Source of the DNA: an uncultured Chthonomonas sp.
GTDB lineage: Bacteria; Armatimonadota; Chthonomonadetes; Chthonomonadales; Chthonomonadaceae
Assembly (NCBI GenBank): GCA_903859705.1
Contig: CAIONQ010000024.1
Location: 1-64,000, forward strand
DNA: 64,000 nucleotides
Direction: 5' to 3'
Under the pieces are notes generated by a model. The model was not told the DNA's origin, made no database searches, and saw only the letters and a list, made by a program, of their open reading frames with translations. Of the stretch, positions 33,312 to 42,818 are shown one piece after another (position 1 is the stretch's first letter; every line of letters begins with the position of its first letter). A program made the translations under genes and the position numbers.

Positions 33312-34552
33312 ATGTATTTGAAAGTTTGCAAGTGGCCCTTGGAGGGCTTACCAGCAACAAAATGCGGACTGCCCTTACGATGCTTGGCATTATCATAGGT
33401 GTTGGCGTTGTAATCATCGTTGTTGCCATAGGCCAGGGTGCCACCAAGAGCGTTACCGATTCCGTTAATGCTCTGGGAACCAATATACTTACAGTTACGC
33501 CTGCTCCATCTCATGTGCGGATAAATGCAGCCACAGTAAAAGGCAATGCCGATGTACCTAATCGGCTTACCCTGGCAGATGCTACGTTTGTATCTCGCAA
33601 CTTTAAGAAGAGCATACTGGCGGTGGCACCACAGGTACGAGGGCAGGTTCAGATTGTGCTTGGCAATACAAATGCCACAACAAGCCTCACGGGCACAACC
33701 GTTGATTACCCGTTTGTTGCAAACTCAAGCGTTAGCACCGGCAGGTTCTTCAATGGTGCCGAAACAGATGGCAGCCAGAAGGTGTGTGTGGTGGGAACAA
33801 CGGTTGCCGGCAACCTTACCGGCGACTCCACTACCAACTTAACTGGCCACTCTATCGCCATTAACCACCAGATGTTTCTGGTGGTTGGCATGCTCACATC
33901 CAAGGGAGTTGGCGGCCCCGGTGGCGATCAGGACGACATGATTGTTGCGCCTATTACCACCGCCATGCGCAGGGTACTGAACAAGCAGCTAATAAACTCC
34001 ATGACGATACGGTGCTCGGATGCAGCACATATGCTGCTTGCAACCGAACAGATATCGAACTTTCTGCGTAACCGCCACCATCTGCGTCCACCGTTCCCTG
34101 CAAATGATGACTTCAATATACGAAGCTCCACAGAGCTGATGGCACGGGTGCAGGGCATTACGGGCACAATGACATCCCTGTTAAGCGCTGTAGCAGTTAT
34201 TTCGTTGCTTGTTGGCGGCATTGGAATTATGAATATCATGCTGGTTTCCGTAACGGAACGAACGCGAGAAATCGGCATTCGAAAGGCGATAGGTGCCACC
34301 CCCGCCGATATCAGGCTCCAGTTCCTTATAGAATCCGGAATCCTATCGATGCTCGGCGGGCTCGTTGGAATATGCCTGGGAATTGGCGGCGCAATGGCGC
34401 TCGCAAAGATAAGCGGCTGGAGCACTATCGTTAGCCCGGCATCGGTGTTTGTATCGCTCGGGATATCTGCTGGCATTGGAATATTCTTCGGGCTTTACCC
34501 GGCCAGCAAAGCCGCCTCCCTCCATCCAATAGACGCGCTGCACTATGAGTAG
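33308..34552 (+). CDS. MacB-like ABC transporter permease
   Basis: This 414-residue protein has the MacB/LolCE topology: one N-terminal helix (LTMLGIIIGVGVVIIVVAIG), a large extracytoplasmic domain of about 220 residues, then three C-terminal helices (LLSAVAVISLLVGGIGIMNIML, SMLGGLVGICLGIGGAMAL, FVSLGISAGIGIFFGLYPA). VTERTREIGIRKAIGAT is the conserved cytoplasmic motif that touches the ATPase. Unlike E. coli MacB, the ATPase is a separate gene (34651). The operon order is fusion protein, permease, ATPase. Confidence 0.9.
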   Translation: MNVFESLQVALGGLTSNKMRTALTMLGIIIGVGVVIIVVAIGQGATKSVTDSVNALGTNILTVTPAPSHVRINAATVKGNADVPNRLTLADATFVSRNFKKSILAVAPQVRGQVQIVLGNTNATTSLTGTTVDYPFVANSSVSTGRFFNGAETDGSQKVCVVGTTVAGNLTGDSTTNLTGHSIAINHQMFLVVGMLTSKGVGGPGGDQDDMIVAPITTAMRRVLNKQLINSMTIRCSDAAHMLLATEQISNFLRNRHHLRPPFPANDDFNIRSSTELMARVQGITGTMTSLLSAVAVISLLVGGIGIMNIMLVSVTERTREIGIRKAIGATPADIRLQFLIESGILSMLGGLVGICLGIGGAMALAKISGWSTIVSPASVFVSLGISAGIGIFFGLYPASKAASLHPIDALHYE

Positions 34553-34601
34553 GACAAAGAAACATAGCCGCTATGCGCGTCAGATTGTCGCGCTGCACTA
34601 T
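34536..34601 (+). repeat. Short direct repeat at the permease 3' end
   Basis: The 14 bases GCGCTGCACTATGA at the end of the permease gene (about 34536-34550) occur again at about 34588-34602. The duplicated stretch lies in the 98-base gap before the ATPase gene and suggests a small local duplication. Confidence 0.5.
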
Positions 34602-34650
34602 GAATTGGCGAAACAAGAACTGCATTGATAACAAGAAACGATAACATCAA

Positions 34651-35394
34651 TTGACCACAACAGAGGTTGCAAGCGTTTTACTAAGCCTTCGGGATATACG
34701 AAAATATTACATGGTGGGCGGCCAGGAAGTGCGGGCGCTGGATGGCATCCACCTCACTGTAGATCATGGCGAGTTTGTTGCGATCATGGGTCCATCCGGA
34801 TCTGGCAAGTCTACCCTGCTAAACATCATTGGTTGCCTTGATGCGCCAACATCGGGAACGTATGAGTTGGATGGAATAGACGTATCCCGCATGGATGAGA
34901 CAGAGCAGGCACATGTGCGAAATCAGAGGATTGGGTTTGTGTTTCAGGGATACAATCTTCTGCCACGAACAACGGCGCTTAAAAATGTGGCTCTGCCGCT
35001 GCTATATGGGCACCATAAAGATCAGGTATCACTGGCGACAGCAGCGCTAGAGAAAGTGGGGCTGGGCGATAGGCTTTACCATACCACCAGTGAGCTTTCT
35101 GGAGGGCAACAGCAGCGGGTTGCGATTGCAAGGGCGCTGACGATGAATCCGCCCCTCATTCTGGCAGACGAACCAACTGGCAACCTGGCAACTCGGCAAA
35201 GCGAGGAGATAATGGCGATTTTCCAGCAGGTGAACAACGAAGGCCGGACCGTTGTTATGGTGACGCATGAGCCGGACATTGCATTATTCTGTAAGCGCAT
35301 GGTAATTGTCAGGGATGGGAAAGTGGTGGAAGACGGGCCCGTAAAGGACCGCAGAACCGCTGTGGCGGCTCTGGCCATACCTGTGGCCGGATAA
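34651..35394 (+). CDS. MacB-type ABC transporter ATP-binding protein
   Basis: This 247-residue ATPase contains Walker A GPSGSGKST, the Q loop in GFVFQGYNLL, signature LSGGQQQRVAIARAL, Walker B LILADEPTGNL and the switch His in VVMVTHEPDI. It is of the LolD/MacB family that powers tripartite export or lipoprotein release without moving the substrate through the membrane itself. The start is a TTG; no better start is available before the first strand (LLSLRDIRKYY). It pairs with the permease at 33308. Confidence 0.9.
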   Translation: MTTTEVASVLLSLRDIRKYYMVGGQEVRALDGIHLTVDHGEFVAIMGPSGSGKSTLLNIIGCLDAPTSGTYELDGIDVSRMDETEQAHVRNQRIGFVFQGYNLLPRTTALKNVALPLLYGHHKDQVSLATAALEKVGLGDRLYHTTSELSGGQQQRVAIARALTMNPPLILADEPTGNLATRQSEEIMAIFQQVNNEGRTVVMVTHEPDIALFCKRMVIVRDGKVVEDGPVKDRRTAVAALAIPVAG

Positions 35395-35506
35395 GAGGGA
35401 TTTACCGAGCCCTTTACGCCTGTATTCCGGGTGCACACAGCGAATCTGTTGCGTGTTTTCGTGCAATCCGGTTGCCTGCTGTTATTTTCAGTGTAGAATT
35501 GCTGTT

Positions 35507-35842
35507 ATGGCAATTAGAATTCATAAAGCAATCGGTGCTGTGCTTGTTGCTGTTCTGTCGCTTGGCGTAACGGCTGCCGTTGTTCATTCCACCAATCGGT
35601 TACCTCGCCTCACCGTAGTAGCACAAAACGTATATTCAGACCCAACCGTAGGCGAGGGTTTTGCAGAGTTACGATGGATATCAAATACCTCGGTGGCGTA
35701 CTTAACGCATGATGCCAAATACCACCCCTTGCTTGCGCAATTCATTCCAGCCTTGGGACAACGGTCGAGTTATAAGCAGTTACCTGCAAATATATCGAAA
35801 TATGCGCATGGTCTCCCATTGTTGTCCGAGGATGCATCTTGA
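35507..35842 (+). CDS. Propeller-like secreted protein, 5' part (TGA-interrupted)
   Basis: From the ATG at 35507 a membrane anchor or signal (IGAVLVAVLSLGVTAAVV) is followed by about 85 residues (LRWISNTSVAYLTHD). The frame stops at TGA 35840-35842 and remains open in the same frame directly afterwards until 36511. TGA replaces what is plausibly TGG (SEDAS-W-LLTRTRYD). Two paralogs, at 60846 and 62457, are intact. A possible promoter (TTGCCT, 16 bases, TAGAAT) ends seven bases before the ATG, which would give an almost leaderless mRNA. Confidence 0.6.
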   Translation: MAIRIHKAIGAVLVAVLSLGVTAAVVHSTNRLPRLTVVAQNVYSDPTVGEGFAELRWISNTSVAYLTHDAKYHPLLAQFIPALGQRSSYKQLPANISKYAHGLPLLSEDAS

Positions 35843-35920
35843 CTGCTGACGAGAACTCGTTATGATTTACTTGCATCCTACGCAAATGATGGAGAGCTGC
35901 TATGTACGTGGCCATGCCCG

Positions 35921-36511
35921 GTGAATTATGGGCCATCCACCATTCTGCTGAAACATCGCTCAGGATGGATGATGTTTAGCAATCGAACACATTTCTTATC
36001 TCTTCTGCTTCACAGCTCACCAATCCCGCAGCAGTTACCCATCGGCCCGGACGTGTACGAAATTGCCGGGCAGGATCGAGAAGGCCATGTGGTTGCGGCG
36101 GTTTTGGGCACAACCGCAACACATGGTTTTGCATGCCGTATCTATCGCATTGCTGCGGGCCAGTTGGAAGTGGTACGGGAATTCTCACTACCGGGATTAG
36201 CAGACAGAGATTATATAAACACCATTCGAACCGACCCCACCGGGAGGCGAATAATGTTTACATTGGATTCGGGAGGGAACTACACGTTTCCACGCTGGGT
36301 GCGAAGGCATGTTCAGAGCCTGGCGCAGCGGCGCTCTCCCTGGGTTCGGTCGCTCTGGACGTGTGATCTGGATGGCACCAGTCTTCACGAAATTGGCAGC
36401 ATACGCAGCGATGAAGATAGCGGAACTATTCGAAACCCAACATGGCTGCCGGATGGTAAATCAATCAGTTTCACACACAACAACTGCCTCTGGATTGTAC
36501 CGGCCCCATAA
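35921..36511 (+). CDS. Propeller-like secreted protein, 3' part
   Basis: This is the in-frame continuation of 35507-35842; the coding-like sequence starts immediately after the TGA at 35843. It has beta strands of a TolB/WD-like propeller and ends TCDLDGTSLHEIGSI, NPTWLPDGKSISFT, NNCLWIVPAP. That closing pattern matches the paralog at 60846-61871 (KQDGSGLTALGG, ASWMPDGKRFSI, TQIFVGNAF). A separate translation start at GTG 35921 is unlikely to be biologically meaningful. Confidence 0.55.
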   Translation: MNYGPSTILLKHRSGWMMFSNRTHFLSLLLHSSPIPQQLPIGPDVYEIAGQDREGHVVAAVLGTTATHGFACRIYRIAAGQLEVVREFSLPGLADRDYINTIRTDPTGRRIMFTLDSGGNYTFPRWVRRHVQSLAQRRSPWVRSLWTCDLDGTSLHEIGSIRSDEDSGTIRNPTWLPDGKSISFTHNNCLWIVPAP

Positions 36512-36783
36512 CCTCGTATAGCATCCAAAAGGATGTACGCATTGCTTAGCTGCGACCTGATACCAATTGCAATTATCTTAATTTTATAAAGTTTCATGCG
36601 AGCCCGTCGTTGCATACACGGGTGGTTGGGTACTTTTCATTTAACGTTCAAACGCCAGAGAGCGAACATCTCAGCAAATAATTCGGAGGTATGTGTGCGT
36701 GTTGTATACTATAGGGGCTCACTTTTTGTCTTACATTGGTAGTACAAGAGGAGTACAAAACCCTACATTCGGAGTTATCGGTT

Positions 36784-39477
36784 ATGCTTGCAAGCGAGAT
36801 ACGCAGAAAATATGTTGCCTTCTTTACCGAGCGCGGACACCTGAATCTGCCGAGCGCATCGCTTGCACCTGTTGATATTCTAGGCAACCCGGATAACTCC
36901 ACGCTATTTACCGGCTCAGGAATGCAGCAGTTTAAGCCTTACTTTCTGAACGCTTCACTGGCACCCAATGGCAGAATTACCACGGTTCAGAAGTGTATGC
37001 GTACGGGTGATATCGATAGTGTTGGCGACTTTTCGCACTGTACATTTTTTGAGATGCTGGGCAACTTCAGCTTCGGCGATTACTTTAAGTCCGATGTTAT
37101 CCCGTGGACGTGGGAGTTTTTGACAAAAGTGGTTGGCCTGGACGCGGATCGCCTATGCGCCACCGTTTACATCGAGGATGATGAAGCGTACCGAATATGG
37201 AGAGAAGTTATTGGCCTTCCGGTAGACCGCATCCATCGCCTTGGCGAAGACAAGAACTACTGGCCAGCGGGTGCTATAACCAATGGCCCGAACGGCCCCT
37301 GCGGCCCTTGCTCTGAGATATTCTACCGGGTTGCCCCGCTGGAGCAGATGACTTCTGATCCGGCGCTTTCTCCCACAGAGTGCTACCTGCTGGATGATTC
37401 TGCAGGGCGCTGGGTAGAGATTTGGAACAACGTTTTCACCCAGTTTGATCGCAGCGAGGATGAGAACGGAAACCCGGTGCTAACCCCCTTGCCCCGTAAA
37501 AACAATGACACGGGTGCCGGCCTGGATCGCATAGCCTATGTATCCCAGGGGAAAACCAGCGTATTCGAAACAGATCTGTTTGGCCCAACTCTTCAGCACA
37601 TCGCAAAGCTATCTGGCCACACATACACCGGTACTATGAGTGCCGTTGACTTTGCTTTTCGCGTAGTTGCCGAGCATACCCGCAGTGCCGTATTCTGCAT
37701 TGCAGATGGCATTTTGCCCGAAAAGGCCGGGCGTGGTTATGTTCTGCGCTACATCCTGCGGCGTGCCATTCGGTATGGCAAAACGGCCCTCGGATTTGAT
37801 ACGGCGTTTTTGGCCGAGGTTGCTCCAAGAATTATTGAGCAGATGGGCGACTTCTACCCGGAACTGATAGAGCGCTCCGAGCTGATTTTGAACACCCTTA
37901 AAACAGAGGAAGAAACGTTCCGCAAAACGCTGGATAACGGCATGGCGCGGCTTTCTGTGCTGCTGGAACATGAGAGCGTTCAGAAGAGCAAGGTTTTACC
38001 AGGAGCCGACGTATTCCGCCTATACGATACCTATGGCTTTCCGCCGGAAGTTACTGCCGATATTGCTGCAGAGGTTGGCATATCGTTGGATATGGCGGGG
38101 TATGAAGAGGAGATGGAGCGGCAGCGACAGCTCTCAAGTGCGGGCAATGTAAAGGAAGTGTTTGGGGACATTGGTGTGGCCGAATTGCTTTCTGATGTGG
38201 TGCAATCAACGTTCGTTGGCTACACTCATACCGAAGCAACAGCGGAGGTTACCGCCATTCTGGTTAAGGGTGCCAGGGCCGAAAAGGCAAGCGTCGGTGA
38301 TGAGGTTGTGCTCGCGCTGAACAGCACCCCGTTCTACGGGGAATCTGGTGGGCAGGTTGGCGATACCGGAGCCATCACTGCCGATGCAGGTGCCCTGCGC
38401 ATACAGGTATCCGATACACAGAAGATTGGCGGCATATTCCTGCACACGGGTACAGTACTTGCTGGCGAGATAAAGGTTGGGCAAACGGTGAATGCGCGGA
38501 TAGACGCCACACGCCGCCTAAAAATAATGCGCAACCATACAGCAACACACCTGCTACAGGCCGCCATGCGCGAAGTGCTTGGTTCGCATGTTCACCAGAA
38601 GGGGTCGCAAGTTAATGCAGAACGCCTCCGCTTCGACTTTACTCACGGGCAGCCAATATCACCCGCAGAAATCACTCGCATTGAGCAGTTGGTGAACACG
38701 GAAGCACTGCGGGATACCGATGTTGTTATCCACACCGATCTGCCAATTGCCGAGGCTAAGTCCCGCGGTGCCATGGCGCTGTTCGGTGAAAAATATGGCG
38801 ACAAAGTGCGCATGGTAGAGGTTGGAGAGTTTAGCCGCGAGCTGTGCGGCGGTTGCCACCTCAAACACACATCGCAGGTTGGCCTGTTCAAGATAGTTAG
38901 CCAAACCGGTGTTTCTGCGGGCGTTCGCCGGCTGGAAGCAGTTACAGGCGAGGCGGCCGTTGAGCATGTATTCCGGCTTGAGGAAGCAATTTTGAAGGCG
39001 GCTGAGGCGCTGAAAGCCAACCCGGCAGACCTGCCTGCGGCAGCAGAACGAGTGCGTTTGAAAACTGCTGAACTAGAAGCTCAGATCAAGAAGCTGAAGA
39101 GCGGCACCGCTCAGCAGGGCACCGAGCTAAAGCCAGTGGATGTGGAAGGGATACCAGTAGCGGTAACTACTCTGGAAGGCGCAGATGCCGAAACTGCAGC
39201 GAACTTTGCAGATAAATCTGCAGGGCAGCTGGGTTCAGCCGTTATCGTGCTTGCCACGGTGAACGATGGCAAAGTGGCATTTGTGGCCCGCATTACACCA
39301 GACCTCGTTACTCGCGGCCTGCATGCCGGAAACCTGGTTCGTGAGGTTGCCCGCATCACGGGCGGCGGCGGCGGCGGCCGGGCCGATTTTGCTCAGGCTG
39401 GCGGAAAGGATGCAGCTCGCCTGCAGGATGCCCTTGATGCTGTTGCCTCGTTGGTGAAGGCACAGCTGCATAAGTAA
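36784..39477 (+). CDS. alaS: Alanyl-tRNA synthetase
   Basis: The ATG at 36784 (CGGAG ten bases upstream) gives 897 residues, normal for AlaS. The class II catalytic core starts IRRKYVAFFTERGHLNLPSAS and includes FTGSGMQQFKPYF and CMRTGDIDSVG. The editing domain carries HTATHLLQAAMREVLG (HxxxH) with the second zinc site in CGGCHLKHTSQVG. The C-terminal C-Ala domain ends in VARITGGGGGGRADFAQAGGKD. It charges tRNA-Ala in the cytoplasm; the island-flanking tRNA-Ala(CGC) at 13487 is one substrate. The next gene starts one base inside its stop codon. Confidence 0.97.
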   Translation: MLASEIRRKYVAFFTERGHLNLPSASLAPVDILGNPDNSTLFTGSGMQQFKPYFLNASLAPNGRITTVQKCMRTGDIDSVGDFSHCTFFEMLGNFSFGDYFKSDVIPWTWEFLTKVVGLDADRLCATVYIEDDEAYRIWREVIGLPVDRIHRLGEDKNYWPAGAITNGPNGPCGPCSEIFYRVAPLEQMTSDPALSPTECYLLDDSAGRWVEIWNNVFTQFDRSEDENGNPVLTPLPRKNNDTGAGLDRIAYVSQGKTSVFETDLFGPTLQHIAKLSGHTYTGTMSAVDFAFRVVAEHTRSAVFCIADGILPEKAGRGYVLRYILRRAIRYGKTALGFDTAFLAEVAPRIIEQMGDFYPELIERSELILNTLKTEEETFRKTLDNGMARLSVLLEHESVQKSKVLPGADVFRLYDTYGFPPEVTADIAAEVGISLDMAGYEEEMERQRQLSSAGNVKEVFGDIGVAELLSDVVQSTFVGYTHTEATAEVTAILVKGARAEKASVGDEVVLALNSTPFYGESGGQVGDTGAITADAGALRIQVSDTQKIGGIFLHTGTVLAGEIKVGQTVNARIDATRRLKIMRNHTATHLLQAAMREVLGSHVHQKGSQVNAERLRFDFTHGQPISPAEITRIEQLVNTEALRDTDVVIHTDLPIAEAKSRGAMALFGEKYGDKVRMVEVGEFSRELCGGCHLKHTSQVGLFKIVSQTGVSAGVRRLEAVTGEAAVEHVFRLEEAILKAAEALKANPADLPAAAERVRLKTAELEAQIKKLKSGTAQQGTELKPVDVEGIPVAVTTLEGADAETAANFADKSAGQLGSAVIVLATVNDGKVAFVARITPDLVTRGLHAGNLVREVARITGGGGGGRADFAQAGGKDAARLQDALDAVASLVKAQLHK

Positions 39478-41786
39478 TGAAAGTGTGTACCAGATCGGGC
39501 TCAACAATGAGACTCCTGTTCTCCAGGAAGGGTGGCATTGGGTTGCCCGGTCTGGGTGCGCTTGCTCTTAGCCTTCTACTTGCAATCTGCGTTTGCTTTC
39601 AGCCCAGGGCAGATGCTCAGGCGCGCAACCAGAATAGCCTTGTACTAATACTTTGCGATGGTTTACGGTTAGAAGATCTGCAGAGCGATTCTCTGCAGGC
39701 ACTCCGAGATGTGGCATCTCGTGGCAGCCTTGGGCTCATGAACTGTGCTGTAAACGGCAAGCGCAGTGGGGTTTCGGCGATGCTTGCCATTGCGGCTGGC
39801 ACACAGCTCCCTGCCGAAGATACCGATTCTCAGGCCTACAACGATTGGGAAATACCGCAGGGGGAGAACGGCTCGGCGCGCATGGCCTACATGCGCCGCA
39901 TGGGCCCGCTAAACTCTGAAGCTCAGAAGCAATTGCCGGATCCAGAGCAGGCAGTAAAGCACCTTGGAGTTGCGAGCCTTGAGAAGCGGCGTATCTCGCG
40001 CAATACACTGGGTGCAGCACTTGCCTCGGCAGGGATTACTCGTTGGATTGGCGGATGTGCAGATACTGATAAGGCCCAGCGTGCCGCATCTCTGTTAACC
40101 GTGGATGCTCAGGGGCTTGGAGCTGGCGCATTTGGCCTGTTGAGGCATGATAACAGCGCAGCCTACGGCAAGATTGACGATCCCCTGGCGCTGATACAGG
40201 CAACCGAAGAGGCCCTCGAAACCCACCGGTTTTGTGTGGTACAGGTTGGGGACCTCAGCCGACTGGAAGCTGCCCGGTCTTACCTTTCGGATAGTCAGTT
40301 TCATATCCGCCGATCGGATGCGTTGCGCAGGTTAAATATTCTTGTTTTTGGCCTCTCCCAGCTTGCATCAACACGAGCCGACCTCGATGTGTTGTTTGTA
40401 TCTCCCCACCCGCCTGCAGATGTTCAGTATGGCCGTGCATGGAACCGGCTTACCCCAATTGCTGGGATTGGTCCGCACTTTTCGGCAGGCCTGATGACAT
40501 CCGACACAACCCGCCGCTCCGGACTGGTGGCAAACACCGATATTGCCCCAACAATTTTACAGATATTTAGCGTAGAAGATAGGCCCACTACGTTTACCGG
40601 AAGGCCGATACGAACAGAAGCGGCGGGAGGCAGTACCGGCGATTCGCGGTTGGCATATGAGGCTCGGCTGGATTTTGTTTCTCATATGAACGAGCCCGCC
40701 AAAACGGTTTTGCTGTACCCCATGGGTGTATTCTACTTTTTGGTGGTGGCCGCGGCGTTGCTGTTATGCCGTAAAGCCCCCGGGCAGGCTCACTGGCTCA
40801 CCCCCTTCCTTGTGTCTGGCTTAAACATACCGGCAGCTATGCTGCTAGCACCGGTGCTGATGCCGCCAACCATGCTGGAGTACGGGCTGAGAATACTTGC
40901 CTGGGCGGCCGGCCTAACTCTGGTTGCCTATGGCATTGGAATGTGGCGAAAGCTCTCCCCTTCTCTGGTAACTATGCTACTTACAATGGCAATACTGGCA
41001 GCGGATACGCTCACAGGTCAGCACCTGCAAAAGGATTCGCTCTTCTGCACTTACACAATTGCGGGAATGCGATTTTACGGCACTGGCAATGAATACCTCG
41101 GCATAATCCTGCCGTTCAGTATCCTTGCAGTGTTTCAATTGTTGGATGAAAAGCCAGGGTTTGTGAGAGCGGCACTGCCTACAGCAGTTGCGCTGTGGAT
41201 TGCAGTGGCTTTTTTGTGCGGATGGCCGTCTCTAGGAGCGAATGCAGGCAGCCTGATTGTTACCACAGTTGCATTTGGTGCTGGAATACTAAAGCTGCGA
41301 AAAATGCCCATAAATGGGCTTGCATTATGCTTTTTAACGGCGGCTGGCCTGGGGCTGGCCTTTGTATTTGGGGCAGCCGATGCCAGCATCAATGGGGTTC
41401 ACAGCTCTCACTCTGGTGCGGCGTTGCGCGCAGCTGGCAACGGGCGTGGAGCCGAGTATCTTGCAGAGATTGCGATGCGAAAAGCTCAGCTTAACCTTGG
41501 ATACCTGTTGACACCAGCCGTGCTACTGGGCATTGTTGCAGTGGTATTATCTGCCTGGATAGCCAATGCCGCAGCAGGTGAAAGGCTGCGCTCTGCGCTT
41601 GCACGCCGCCCCTGGAGTGTGGCAGGATTTGCCGCCATTGGCGCGGGGTGTATTGCTGCCCTTATGTTTAAAGATTCTGGCGTAGTTACGATCGATTTCA
41701 CGCTGGGAGCCATGGTGGTACTGATTGTAGACGCCATGGTAACTGATGGTGCTTCTGCGCCAATTCGCAGGGCTGGCACAGACTAA
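39477..41786 (+). CDS. Alkaline-phosphatase-superfamily domain fused to membrane domain
   Basis: The 769-residue protein begins with an ATG overlapping the alaS stop (TAATG). A second ATG at 39507 is possible. A signal or anchor (LGALALSLLLAICVCF) is followed by an extracytoplasmic domain of about 350 residues with SLVLILCDGLRLEDL (metal and nucleophile region) and NTDIAPTILQIF, the C-terminal Asp/Ile signature of phosphatase or phosphotransferase superfamily proteins. At least eight hydrophobic helices then fill residues about 410-750. The family is related to PglZ/phosphoglyceromutase-like folds, but the function is unknown. Coupling to alaS suggests constitutive expression. Confidence 0.7.
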   Translation: MKVCTRSGSTMRLLFSRKGGIGLPGLGALALSLLLAICVCFQPRADAQARNQNSLVLILCDGLRLEDLQSDSLQALRDVASRGSLGLMNCAVNGKRSGVSAMLAIAAGTQLPAEDTDSQAYNDWEIPQGENGSARMAYMRRMGPLNSEAQKQLPDPEQAVKHLGVASLEKRRISRNTLGAALASAGITRWIGGCADTDKAQRAASLLTVDAQGLGAGAFGLLRHDNSAAYGKIDDPLALIQATEEALETHRFCVVQVGDLSRLEAARSYLSDSQFHIRRSDALRRLNILVFGLSQLASTRADLDVLFVSPHPPADVQYGRAWNRLTPIAGIGPHFSAGLMTSDTTRRSGLVANTDIAPTILQIFSVEDRPTTFTGRPIRTEAAGGSTGDSRLAYEARLDFVSHMNEPAKTVLLYPMGVFYFLVVAAALLLCRKAPGQAHWLTPFLVSGLNIPAAMLLAPVLMPPTMLEYGLRILAWAAGLTLVAYGIGMWRKLSPSLVTMLLTMAILAADTLTGQHLQKDSLFCTYTIAGMRFYGTGNEYLGIILPFSILAVFQLLDEKPGFVRAALPTAVALWIAVAFLCGWPSLGANAGSLIVTTVAFGAGILKLRKMPINGLALCFLTAAGLGLAFVFGAADASINGVHSSHSGAALRAAGNGRGAEYLAEIAMRKAQLNLGYLLTPAVLLGIVAVVLSAWIANAAAGERLRSALARRPWSVAGFAAIGAGCIAALMFKDSGVVTIDFTLGAMVVLIVDAMVTDGASAPIRRAGTD

Positions 41787-41887
41787 TTCTGATTGTTACG
41801 ATGCGGATTTTGTGCACATAGAAGGTTTGCGCCCCGCATTTGATGAATAACTCGCCACCAATTCTGCACTTCAGGAGTGATCTCTTT

Positions 41888-42643
41888 ATGCGTTCTATCC
41901 AGAGCGGCGCCATTCGTCTGGCGCTCACAATGCTTGTTATGGCCGCCCCTGCCGGGCGTTTACTTGCACAGCAGGCGCTGCCGTCGTTGCCTGCCGGCAC
42001 CGTTTCTGCCGGTGCAGACGAAGATGGCAAACTGAAAGATGGCAAGCCGGCCGGTAAAGGCTGGAAATCAATATTCGATGGCAAAAGCCTAAAGGGTTGG
42101 GTTGGCGAAAAAGGATATTGGAAGGTCCAGGATGGCGCCATTTATGGCGACAAAGGCGGCAGCACCCCTCACCACCACTACCTGTTCACTACAAAAGACT
42201 ATTCCGACTTCGCGATGCACATCGACTTCAAGATGACAGGTTACAACAGTGGAGTGTGCTGCCGTATCCACCCGGTTTCATTTGATGATGTGCCTGGCTA
42301 CCAGGTAGACATGGGAGATAACTACTGGGGCTGCCTGTGGGATGAACATCATCGCCAAGTTAAGATCTCCGATTACCCGGCCGATGAAGCTGAAAAGATC
42401 CTGCATCGCGGCGACTGGAACCACTACTACTTCCGTATGGATGGCCACCACTACGTTATCTACCTGAATGGCGTAAAAACCGGCGAGGGAGACGACCCGG
42501 GTGGATTCGAGAGTGGCCCACTGGGCTTTCAGCTCTGCCATGGCAACAACACTGTGGCGCAGTTTAAGAACATCTACGTTAAGCTGTTAAAGCCAGCGCT
42601 TCCGGGCACAGCCCCGGTTCCGGTAAACCCACCCGTGCCGTAG
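41888..42643 (+). CDS. Secreted DUF1080 / 3-keto-disaccharide hydrolase family protein
   Basis: The ATG at 41888 has CAGGAG about 11 bases upstream and gives 251 residues. A signal peptide ends AGRLLAQ. DUF1080 follows from about residue 57: WKSIFDGKSLKGWVGEKGYW, FAMHIDFKMTGYNSGVCCRI, YQVDMGDNYWGCLWDEHH and WNHYYFRMDGHHYVIYLNG. It is a more canonical member than the paralog at 4850, which has the opening DGxSLxGW motif much altered. The Pro-rich tail (PGTAPVPVNPPVP) is short and disordered. Confidence 0.88.
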   Translation: MRSIQSGAIRLALTMLVMAAPAGRLLAQQALPSLPAGTVSAGADEDGKLKDGKPAGKGWKSIFDGKSLKGWVGEKGYWKVQDGAIYGDKGGSTPHHHYLFTTKDYSDFAMHIDFKMTGYNSGVCCRIHPVSFDDVPGYQVDMGDNYWGCLWDEHHRQVKISDYPADEAEKILHRGDWNHYYFRMDGHHYVIYLNGVKTGEGDDPGGFESGPLGFQLCHGNNTVAQFKNIYVKLLKPALPGTAPVPVNPPVP

Positions 42644-42661
42644 GGATTAGATTGTTCAAAG

Positions 42662-42690
42662 GCCCTCGAACTATTGTTCGGGGGCTTTTG
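42662..42690 (+). terminator. Terminator of DUF1080 gene
   Basis: GCCCTCGAAC and GTTCGGGGGC pair (one G-T) around TATT and are followed by TTTTGTGG. Confidence 0.7.
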
Positions 42691-42818
42691 TGGTTTGTGA
42701 TTGCCAGAATTCATTTTTCTTTAACAATTGGACTGTAAGCTAAACCTGCAATGAACAAGTGGAAGCGCTGCCGATGTGCAGGGCAACACACCCAACCTTA
42801 AACGTCGAGGAAATGCAC

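Noticed and set aside
35840-35842. TGA as selenocysteine or as a sense codon genome-wide
   Set aside because: No SECIS-like hairpin is evident directly downstream, the position is not a redox site, and lipB, sepF and the ClC gene end normally at TGA.
36512-36783. T-box or other riboswitch upstream of alaS
   Set aside because: I found no T-box sequence or terminator-antiterminator pair; only TATACT as a possible -10.
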